From: Bacillota bacterium
GTDB lineage: Bacteria; Bacillota; UBA4882; UBA10575
Length of the DNA stretch: 7,542 bases
Direction of reading: 5' to 3'
NCBI GenBank assembly: GCA_012521315.1
Contig: JAAYMP010000214.1
Span: forward strand, 1 to 7,542
Shown: positions 1 to 7,000 of the stretch, piece after piece
Numbering within the stretch: the stretch's first letter is position 1
How the letters are laid out: each line of letters opens with the position of its first letter
Made by a program: the position numbers and the translations under genes
Notes under the pieces: model-generated
What the model saw: only the letters and a program-made list of their open reading frames with translations
Told to the model about the DNA's origin: nothing
Databases searched by the model: none

Positions 1-2
1 GG

Positions 3-23
3 CGTCTGCTGCCCAAGGGTTAA
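3..23 (+). CDS. 3' end of an upstream gene, possibly rseP (partial)
   Basis: In the frame that ends with the TAA at 21-23, the last codons read R-L-L-P-K-G-stop. The next gene's ribosome binding site follows directly, which fits a closely packed operon. In many Clostridia the gene before ispG is the site-2 protease rseP, and RseP proteins often end in an N-D-[IL]-x-R-[LF] type tail, which the R-L-L ending resembles. Six residues cannot prove a family, so the rseP identity is inference from gene order. The reading frame itself could also be chance. Confidence 0.35.
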   Translation, partial: RLLPKG

Positions 24-25
24 AT

Positions 26-30
26 GGAGG
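26..30 (+). promoter_or_regulatory. Ribosome binding site that decides the start of the cysteine-rich gene
   Basis: A GGAGG core lies here, 8 bases before the GTG at 39. It overlaps the in-frame ATG at 24-26, so it cannot serve that ATG. The GTG at 39 is therefore the better start, although the ATG would give a longer frame. Confidence 0.7.
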
Positions 31-38
31 TTTCGATC

Positions 39-476
39 GTGGCTGGAAAGCAAAAAAGTCCGTGGTTGGATCCGAACAAAGAAGGCCGGACGAAGGGGAG
101 GCGGGGAAAACGGTACTGTGCCCGTTGCGGGAATACCGTGCAGCAAGCCCGAATCTTAAAAACGCATAATCTTTGCGAATATTGTGTCCGCGAGATGGTC
201 AGAAAAAAGGAACGGAACTGGGTCTGCCGCGGTTGCGGCCGTTTTGCCCCCAACGAAGTGAAAATGGGAGGGGGCTACTGCCGCAGCTGTCTTTGTCCGG
301 CTTGCGGTCGACCGGACCCGGAGGCGATCCCCAAATTCGGGTTGTGCCGTGCCTGTGCCAACACCGCCGGGGTCTTCTGCCTACGGTGTGGGAAAGAAGC
401 ACCGGCCCAAGTCCGAAAGAACCAAGGTTTTTGTGACCTTTGCGCCCAAAACAGACCAACGGCGGACAAGCTTTAG
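39..476 (+). CDS. Cysteine-rich protein with four tandem zinc-ribbon-like repeats
   Basis: I do not recognise a named family. The protein is 145 residues from the GTG start, chosen because GGAGG at 26-30 is well spaced for it. It has eight CxxC motifs (Cys 27/30, 46/49, 63/66, 81/84, 86/89, 103/106, 114/117, 132/135) that group into four pairs. Each pair has 13 to 15 residues between its two halves, and the first motif of each pair is followed by Gly, giving CxxCG...[YLF]CxxC. This is the layout of a treble-clef or zinc-ribbon knuckle pair, so up to four bound Zn(II) ions are predicted. The first 25 residues are rich in Lys and Arg, and a basic stretch (VRKKER region, 54-59) links repeats 1 and 2; nucleic acid or protein binding is possible but inferred. 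No signal peptide or membrane segment is visible, so it should be cytoplasmic. It lies 15 bases after the upstream stop and 41 bases before ispG, so it is probably co-transcribed. Structural zinc binding is likely; the role is unknown. Confidence 0.8.
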   Translation: MAGKQKSPWLDPNKEGRTKGRRGKRYCARCGNTVQQARILKTHNLCEYCVREMVRKKERNWVCRGCGRFAPNEVKMGGGYCRSCLCPACGRPDPEAIPKFGLCRACANTAGVFCLRCGKEAPAQVRKNQGFCDLCAQNRPTADKL

Positions 477-503
477 ACGGCCGGTTAGACTTACTGACAA
501 AGA

Positions 504-509
504 AAGGGA
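504..509 (+). promoter_or_regulatory. Ribosome binding site of ispG
   Basis: AAAGGG sits 8 bases before the ATG at 518. It supports that start over the upstream in-frame ATG at 440, which lies inside the preceding gene and has no comparable site. Confidence 0.6.
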
Positions 510-517
510 AGTTAACG

Positions 518-1651
518 ATGGGAAGGAAGAAGACCCGGCCGGTCCGGGTCGGGAACCTGGTGATCGGCGGCGGGGCGCCGGTTGTGGTCCAATCAATGAC
601 CAACACCGACACGCGGGCGGTGGCGGCGACCCTTGCGCAGATTGAAACCTTGGCCGCGGCCGGGTGCGAATTGATCCGGGTTGCCGTGCCGGACCAAGAA
701 GCTGCGGCCAAACTCCAGGAGCTTGTCCGGCACTCCAAACTCCCCGTGGTTGCCGATATCCATTTTGATTACCGGCTGGCGTTGGCGGCGATCGACGCCG
801 GGGTGGCCAAGATCCGCCTGAACCCGGGGAATATTGGCGGCGCCGACCGGGTAAGAACAGTGGTCCGGGCCGCCAAAGCCAACGGTGTGGCGCTGCGGAT
901 CGGGGCCAATGCCGGTTCCTTGCACCGGGATTATTTGGCGCGCTACCAGGGGGATGTGGTCCAGGCGATGCTGGCGAGCGTGGAGGACCAGTTGGCCCTG
1001 GTCACGGCGGACGGGTTTGACCAGATTGTGGTCTCGTTGAAATCGTCGGATGTGTTGGAGACCATCGCGGTCAACGAGGCCTTTGCCAAGCGGTGGGACT
1101 TCCCCCTCCATTTAGGCATCACCGAAGCGGGGATCCGGTGGCGGGGCACGATCAAATCAGCGGTCGGGCTGGGGATCTTGCTGTCCCAAGGGATCGGCGA
1201 TACGATCCGGGTTTCGCTGACCGGCGACCCGCGGCATGAAGTGACGGCGGCCTATGAGATCTTAAAAGCCCTCCATTTACGGGAGCGCGGTCCGGTGGTA
1301 GTGGCCTGTCCGACCTGCGGACGGTGCCAGATCGGCTTGGAAGAGTTGGTCGAGGGGGTGGAGCAACTGGTCCAGGATCTGCCTTACCCGTTGCATTTGG
1401 CGGTGATGGGTTGTGTGGTCAACGGCCCCGGGGAAGCCAGCCGGGCGGATCTTGGGATCGCCGGCGGAAAAGAAGCAGGATTGATCTTCCGCAGCGGCGA
1501 AATCCTTCGCAAGGAAAAACAAACCCGGCTCCTGACGGCCTTTGCGGAGGAACTGGCCCAGGTGATCCGGGAAAAATACGGTGTTAACCTGAAGTTTAAC
1601 GAGACCGCTTTCCGTCTGGAGGAACTTGAGGAAGAAGGAGGTAAATCATGA
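518..1651 (+). CDS. ispG: (E)-4-hydroxy-3-methylbut-2-enyl-diphosphate synthase (IspG/GcpE)
   Basis: IspG is the [4Fe-4S] enzyme of the MEP pathway that reductively opens 2-C-methyl-D-erythritol 2,4-cyclodiphosphate to HMBPP, using electrons from flavodoxin or ferredoxin in the cytoplasm. The protein is 377 residues, close to the 372 of E. coli. The N-terminal TIM barrel shows the VQSMTNTDT motif (24-32), VADIHFDYRLAL and NPGNIG (102-107), then GITEAG and the GIGDT-RVSL segment. The C-terminal Fe-S domain has CPTCGR (Cys264, Cys267) and GCVVNGPGE (Cys299, Glu306). These match the known E. coli cluster ligands C270, C273, C305 and E312 with a constant offset of six. The 518 start gives the usual N-terminus; starting at ATG 440 would overlap the preceding gene and add 26 residues not typical of the family. 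The stop overlaps the proS start as ATGA, suggesting translational coupling. An extra Cys270 lies just after the CPTC motif. Confidence 0.97.
   Translation: MGRKKTRPVRVGNLVIGGGAPVVVQSMTNTDTRAVAATLAQIETLAAAGCELIRVAVPDQEAAAKLQELVRHSKLPVVADIHFDYRLALAAIDAGVAKIRLNPGNIGGADRVRTVVRAAKANGVALRIGANAGSLHRDYLARYQGDVVQAMLASVEDQLALVTADGFDQIVVSLKSSDVLETIAVNEAFAKRWDFPLHLGITEAGIRWRGTIKSAVGLGILLSQGIGDTIRVSLTGDPRHEVTAAYEILKALHLRERGPVVVACPTCGRCQIGLEELVEGVEQLVQDLPYPLHLAVMGCVVNGPGEASRADLGIAGGKEAGLIFRSGEILRKEKQTRLLTAFAEELAQVIREKYGVNLKFNETAFRLEELEEEGGKS
1634..1641 (+). promoter_or_regulatory. Ribosome binding site of proS inside the end of ispG
   Basis: GAAGGAGG, a near-perfect anti-Shine-Dalgarno match, lies within the last ispG codons, 6 bases before the proS ATG at 1648. 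Together with the ATGA stop/start overlap it points to coupled translation of ispG and proS. Confidence 0.85.
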
Positions 1652-3360
1652 GATACACCCAGTACTATATTCCAACCCTGCGGGAGGTCCCTTCCGAAGC
1701 GGAGCTGGACAGCCACAAGTTGATGCTGCGGGCCGGCATGATCCGGAAAGCAGCGGCGGGGATCTACAGCTTTTTACCCTTAGCCCAAAGGGTCTTGAAG
1801 AAGATCACGCGCATTGTGGAAGAAGAGATGGACCGGGCGGGGGGGATACAAGTTTTGCTCCCCATTGTCCAACCGGCCGAGATATGGCATCAGTCGGGAA
1901 GATGGAACGTTTACGGCGATGAGATGTTCCGCTTGCAGGACCGCCATGGACGGGATTTCTGCTTGGGACCAACCCACGAAGAGATGATCACCACTTTGCT
2001 GAAGAACGAGGTCCGTTCATACCGCGACCTGCCCTTGCGGATTTACCAGATCCAGAACAAGTACCGGGATGAGATCCGGCCGCGTTTTGGGGTGATGCGG
2101 GCCCGTGAATTCATCATGAAAGATCTCTACTCCTTCGACCGGGATGAGGAAGGGCTCAACCGGAGTTACGAGGCGATGTACGAGGCCTACGCACGGATCT
2201 TTACCCGCAGTGGGCTGAAGTTCCGGGCCGTGGAAGCCGACTCGGGGGCCATTGGCGGCGATGTGAGCCATGAGTTTATGGTGCTGGCTCCGGCGGGGGA
2301 AGCGGTGATCCTTTACTGTGAAAACTGCAATTATGCGGCAAATGATGAAAAAGCTACGGCCGCCTTGCCGGAAACGGCGACCGAACCCCTGTTGGAGGTG
2401 GAAAAAGTCGCGACGCCCAACCAGGCGACGGTGGCGGAGGTTACGGCCTTCCTCCAGGTGGAGCCCAAAAAACTGATCAAAACCCTCTTCTACAAAACCG
2501 AGACGGAGTTTATTGCGGTTCTGGTCCGGGGTGATGATGACCTTAACGAGATTAAACTGGGGAATTTGCTGAATCAGCCTTACTGGTTGGCCCCGCCGGA
2601 AGAGATCGCCGCCAAACTTGGTTTGCCGGTGGGTTACGTCGGACCGGTCGGCCTAAAGGGAAAAGGGGTTAAAGTCCTGGCCGACCTCCGGATTAAGACG
2701 ATGAAGAACGCGATTTGCGGCGCGAACGAGCACGATTTTCACCTCTGCCATGTCAACCTGGAACGGGATTTCACCGTGGACACCTTTGCCGATCTTCGAC
2801 TGGCGAAAGCGGGCGATGCTTGCGTCCGTTGCGGGCAGCCGCTGAAGGAGACCAGAGGGGTGGAAGTCGGACACATCTTCAAACTGGGAACCAAGTACAG
2901 CAGTGCGCTGAACGCGACCTTCCGCGATGAAGACGGCGTGGAAAAACCCTTTATCATGGGCTGTTACGGGATCGGGATCAGCCGCATTATGGCCGCGGCG
3001 ATTGAGCAGAATAACGATGAAGACGGGATTAAGTGGCCGCTGCCGATTGCCCCGTTCCAGGTGACCATTTTGGCCCTGGGCGAGGAGCAGAAAGCCACGG
3101 CGGAACAGATTTACCAGGAACTGACCGCCGCCGGGGTGGAGGTCCTCTTTGATGACCGTGACGAGCGGCCGGGAGTCAAGTTTAAAGATGCCGATTTGAT
3201 CGGCATTCCCCTGCGCCTTACGGTTGGGCCGAAGAGCTTGGCCCAGGGCGAGGTGGAAGTGAAGGTCCGGATGACCGGCGAAGCTTTCCGTTGGCCTTTG
3301 GCGGAAGTGACGCCGCTGGTCTTAGCCTACATCAAGGAGCAAGATCCGGTCAGCGCTTAG
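1648..3360 (+). CDS. proS: Prolyl-tRNA synthetase, bacterial type with editing domain
   Basis: ProRS is a cytoplasmic class II synthetase that charges tRNA-Pro with proline. At 570 residues it matches the E. coli-type enzyme (572). In order: an N-terminal catalytic part with the dimer-interface motif 1 region (about 28-55); the proline-contacting T-H-E triplet (109-111) in a GPTHEE motif; motif 2 with YRDEIRPRFGVMRAREF (139-155); an inserted YbaK-like editing domain (about 225-400) that removes mischarged Ala-tRNA-Pro, with Lys278 near the position of the editing Lys279 of E. coli; motif 3 with GCYGIGISR (438-446); and an anticodon-binding domain from about 470 to the end. Two CxxC pairs (Cys224/227 and Cys392/395) flank the editing insert, as is common in this subtype, and could hold a metal. 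The start is supported by GGAGG at 1637-1641. Proximity to ispG and polC is a common clostridial gene order. No frameshift or missing key residue was seen. Confidence 0.98.
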   Translation: MRYTQYYIPTLREVPSEAELDSHKLMLRAGMIRKAAAGIYSFLPLAQRVLKKITRIVEEEMDRAGGIQVLLPIVQPAEIWHQSGRWNVYGDEMFRLQDRHGRDFCLGPTHEEMITTLLKNEVRSYRDLPLRIYQIQNKYRDEIRPRFGVMRAREFIMKDLYSFDRDEEGLNRSYEAMYEAYARIFTRSGLKFRAVEADSGAIGGDVSHEFMVLAPAGEAVILYCENCNYAANDEKATAALPETATEPLLEVEKVATPNQATVAEVTAFLQVEPKKLIKTLFYKTETEFIAVLVRGDDDLNEIKLGNLLNQPYWLAPPEEIAAKLGLPVGYVGPVGLKGKGVKVLADLRIKTMKNAICGANEHDFHLCHVNLERDFTVDTFADLRLAKAGDACVRCGQPLKETRGVEVGHIFKLGTKYSSALNATFRDEDGVEKPFIMGCYGIGISRIMAAAIEQNNDEDGIKWPLPIAPFQVTILALGEEQKATAEQIYQELTAAGVEVLFDDRDERPGVKFKDADLIGIPLRLTVGPKSLAQGEVEVKVRMTGEAFRWPLAEVTPLVLAYIKEQDPVSA

Positions 3361-3399
3361 CGTCCGGACCCTAATCCAGTTCCGTTCAGGAAAGCCGGG

Positions 3400-4047
3400 G
3401 TGTTTAGGTTGAAGATTGCTGCCGTCATTCCCGCCTATAACGAGGCGAAAAATATCGGTCGGGTCTTGGCGCCGCTCCTGGACTGTTCCGAATTAGACCA
3501 GGTGATCGTGGTTAGTGACGGGTCGACGGACCAAACCACCGCGGTGGCCAGCAAGATGGGGGCGCAGGTAATTGAGTTGTCTAAGAACAAGGGGAAGGGG
3601 GCGGCGGTGATGGCGGGGGTCAAGGCCACCACGGCCGATGTGATCCTCCTTCTCGACGCCGACCTGGTTGGGTTGACCGCCCAACACGTGAGAACCCTGC
3701 TGGAACCCATCTTTACCCAGCAGGCAATGATGACGATTGGTTGTTTTACCGGAGGGCGACTGGCCACCGATCTGTCGCAACATATGGCCCCAAGACTCAA
3801 CGGGCAGCGGGCAATCCGGCGGGAACTGCTGATTGCCCATCCCGAATTGGCCCAGAGCGGATACGGTTTTGAGGTGGTTATGAATCGTTTGGCCCAGGCT
3901 AACCGGTATAAAGTGGTGTGGGTTGATCTTCCGCACCTGAGCCAGGTGATCAAAGAGGAAAAGCTGGGCTTGGCGCGGGGCGTTGCCGCGCGGATGCGGA
4001 TGTACTGGCAGATTCTCCGTGCTTTGGTCACGGTCAAGCTGCAGTAA
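3400..4047 (+). CDS. Family 2 glycosyltransferase, small soluble type
   Basis: A GT-A fold transferase of family GT2 that should move a sugar from a nucleotide-sugar donor; the acceptor is unknown. The 215-residue protein begins with a Rossmann-like strand, A-A-V-I-P-A-Y-N-E (about 7-15), followed by VSDGSTDQT with Asp40 and Asp44 in the nucleotide-binding region. The DAD motif (Asp86, Asp88) is the DxD-type metal and diphosphate site. An NGQRAIRRELL motif (134-144), SGYGFEV (153-159, with Glu158) and the LSQVIKEEKLG segment (180-190) are typical of the DPM1-like/short GT2 group. No transmembrane helix is visible; the last 20 residues could form an amphipathic helix that touches the membrane. 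The start is uncertain: GTG 3400 has AGGAAAG at 3388-3394, while TTG 3409 (three codons later) could use GGGG at 3397-3400. It lies 39 bases after proS and 50 before polC, so it probably belongs to the same operon. The family call is firm, the substrate is not. Confidence 0.88.
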   Translation: MFRLKIAAVIPAYNEAKNIGRVLAPLLDCSELDQVIVVSDGSTDQTTAVASKMGAQVIELSKNKGKGAAVMAGVKATTADVILLLDADLVGLTAQHVRTLLEPIFTQQAMMTIGCFTGGRLATDLSQHMAPRLNGQRAIRRELLIAHPELAQSGYGFEVVMNRLAQANRYKVVWVDLPHLSQVIKEEKLGLARGVAARMRMYWQILRALVTVKLQ

Positions 4048-4087
4048 TTAAGAGACGTTTGTAATTTGCTTTGCAACTAAAACCGGC

Positions 4088-4093
4088 GGAGGT
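4088..4093 (+). promoter_or_regulatory. Ribosome binding site of polC
   Basis: GGAGGT lies 4 bases before the ATG at 4098 and fixes the polC start. The 50-base gap it sits in (4048-4097) is AT-richer than its surroundings, but no convincing -35/-10 pair or terminator was found there. Confidence 0.8.
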
Positions 4094-4097
4094 CAAC

Positions 4098-7000
4098 ATG
4101 GCAAAAGAGTATCGGATTGTACCAAAAGCAAAGACTTTAGCGGAGCTAAGGGGGATTGATCAGATCTCCCTTTTCTTTCAGGAAACACAGTGTCTGGCGG
4201 AGACGGAGATTGAACAGATCCTTATCGATTGTGAAACGCAAGAGGTGGTTTTGCGCCTCAAAGCGAACGGCGGTTGGGATCAGGAGATTCAGGAGCGCTT
4301 GGCGGCGCAGTTTTCCGGATTGCTTAATGCCAAGTGCAAAGTGGAGCTGCTCCCGGCGGAATCCGGCGCCCAACCGGCACCGGCGGCCGACGTCACGGCG
4401 GAAACCCTGGGCGCGGTACTGAAAGAGCGCTTTCCATCGGTTTTTGCCTGGCTCGCTTCACCCCCCCTGACCTGGGACCCGACGACCAACCGTCTTACCT
4501 TCCGGGTCAATTCGTCCTTGGCGGTGGATTACATCCGGGCGCGTGAAAAACAGGTTCTGGCCAGTTTACCACCGTTTGATAGCATGGATTACAAGATCAA
4601 TTATGAAATCGAAGAAGAAGCGGTGGAACCGCCCGCCCCGCCCGAACCTTTTTACGAGCCGAGTGCCCCGGCCGTGGAAACGAAGCCTGCACCGGAAAGG
4701 CTAGTCTCCGGCGGGGTGCTTTTGGGGCGGAAAATTAAAGAAGAACCGGTCCCGATCAGTAACGTGACTGCCGAGTCGGAAACGGTTGTGCTTGAGGGGG
4801 AAGTTTTAAAGACGGAGGTCCGGACGATGAGATCCGGTCGTAACCTGCTCCTTTTTGATCTGACCGATTATTCCGATTCCATCACGGTGAAGGTCTTCAA
4901 TAACAACAAACAAGAAACGGTGCCAGCCATCGAGAAGGGGATGTGGTTACGGGTTAAAGGTGATTTGCAATATGATGAGTATGCCAAAGAAACAGTTTTA
5001 CTGGCCGGCAGTATCCAACAGGTGCCGTGCCCAAAAATAATGGATGCGGCTGCCGAAAAACGGATTGAGTTACACTTGCACACCAAAATGTCGGCGATGG
5101 ACAGTGTCGTTGAACTGGAGAAAGCGATCAAGATGGTTGCCGAATGGGGCCATGAAGCCCTGGCCATCACCGACCACGGCGTGGTTTATGCTTTTCCCGA
5201 AGCGGCCCGTTTGGGCAAGAAATATGGGATCAAGATTATCTATGGGATGGAAGGTTACCTGGTCAACGACGAGGAACCAATCGTAACCGCTGCTCCCGCC
5301 GGCGCTTTTGAGGAGCGGCCGCTAGTGGTGGTTGATATTGAAACAACCGGTTTCAATCCGGAGTGGAACGATCTTTTGGAGATCGGGGCGGTGAAGATTG
5401 TCAACGGGACGGTGACCGAGACCTTTACCAGTTTCGTCCGGCCGAAACGTTCGATACCTTATAAAATCCAGCAGTTGACCGGGATCACCGAGGAGATGGT
5501 CAAAGACGCCCCGCCGCCCGCGGAAGTGTTGACCGAGTTCTTGGCCTTCGTGGGAGATGCGGTCTTTGTCGCCCACAATGCCCAATTTGACTACGGTTTT
5601 CTCCGGACGAAACTCAAAAAACATTTACAGGTTGAGTTTAACCCGCCGGTGGCCGATACGTTGGCGCTGAGCAGGGCGCTCTGGCCGCAGATGAAGAGCC
5701 ACCGTTTGGATCTGTTGGCGAAAGAACTTGGCGTCGTCCAGGAGCAACACCACCGGGCGGGGGATGATGCCCTCACCACCTGGCGGATCCTGGAGAAGGC
5801 ACTGACCCTTTGTAAAGAACAATCCTTGACGCGCTGGGCGGATCTGAACACTTTAACCAATGAGCAGAAGGTGGAGAATTTACACCCTTATCATATTGTG
5901 CTGTTGGTCCAAAACCAAACGGGGTTGCGTAATCTGTACCGGATGGTCTCGACTTCGCATGTGGAACACTTCCACCGCCACCCCCGGATTCCCCGTTCCC
6001 TTTTAAACCGGTACCGGGAAGGGCTATTGGTGGGTTCGGCCTGCGAAGCGGGGGAGCTTTTTACCGCATTGCTCAATGGGGTTGAAGAGAGTAGGGTGCG
6101 GGAGATTGCCGCCTTCTATGATTACCTGGAGATCCAGCCTATGGCGAACAATGAATTCCTGATCCGCGAGGGACGGCTCAGCCGCGAGCAACTGATGGCC
6201 TTGAATGAGAAGATTTGCCGGTTGGGGGCGGAATTGAACAAGCCGGTCGTGGCCACCGGTGATGTCCACTTCCTCCGCCCCCCGGACGCCGTCTTCCGCC
6301 GGATCTTACTGGCCGGGCAGGGGTATGAAGATGCCGACCAGCAACCCCCGTTGTACCTGCGGACGACCGAGGAAATGCTGGCCGAATTCATGTATTTAGG
6401 GGAGGAACTGGCCCGCCGGGTGGTGATTGAGGCGCCGAAACTGGTTGCGGCCCAAATCGGCGAGGTCAAACCGCTTCCCGACCAATTCTATCCCCCGCAT
6501 ATTCCGGGGGCGGATGAAGAGATCCGCGCCATGGCCTACCGCCGGGCGGAGGAGCTTTACGGTTCTCCCCTCCCGCCGGTGGTGGTGGACCGCCTCGAGT
6601 TGGAATTGAAAAGTATCATCGGCCACGGCTACGCCGTCCTGTATCTGATCGCGGCCAAACTGGTGAAAAAATCCTTGGACGACGGTTATCTGGTCGGTTC
6701 CCGCGGTTCGGTCGGGTCGTCCTTTGTGGCCACCATGTGCGGGATTTCGGAGGTCAATCCCTTACCCGCCCATTACCGGTGTGCCCGGTGTCATTACAGC
6801 GAATTTATGGCGACCGGGGCCATTGGGTCGGGATATGACCTTCCGGATAAAGCTTGTCCGCAGTGCGGCGCGGCTTTGCTCAAGGATGGGCAGGACATCC
6901 CGTTTGCGACTTTTATGGGGTTTGAAGGCGATAAGGAGCCCGATATCGACCTTAATTTCTCCGGTGAATATCAGCCGGTGGTCCTCCGTTTCACGGAAGA

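Noticed and set aside
440..517. Extended ispG N-terminus from ATG 440.
   Set aside because: It would overlap the preceding gene by 37 bases, lacks a ribosome binding site, and adds residues unlike the family N-terminus; ATG 518 has AAAGGG at good spacing.
199..738. A 179-codon antisense frame across the cysteine-rich gene and the start of ispG.
   Set aside because: It spans two well-supported + strand genes and their gap, has no recognisable motif, and reads as low-complexity Ser/Arg/Pro sequence typical of a shadow frame.
3362..3369. Perfect 8-base palindrome GTCCGGAC just after the proS stop.
   Set aside because: It has no loop and no following T-run, so it is not a terminator, and a GC-rich 8-base palindrome is expected by chance.
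3435..4076. A 213-codon antisense reading frame covering nearly all of the glycosyltransferase gene.
   Set aside because: The + strand frame has clear GT2 motifs; the antisense product shows no recognisable domain and is explained by GC-rich codon bias.
4066..4076. Small hairpin TTGC-TTT-GCAA before polC, considered as a terminator or operator.
   Set aside because: The stem is only four base pairs, with no T-tract; too weak to support a function.
4048..4097. Possible polC promoter in the AT-richer gap.
   Set aside because: A TTGTAA could pass as a -35 box, but the sequence about 17 bases downstream is GC-rich and does not resemble a -10 box.
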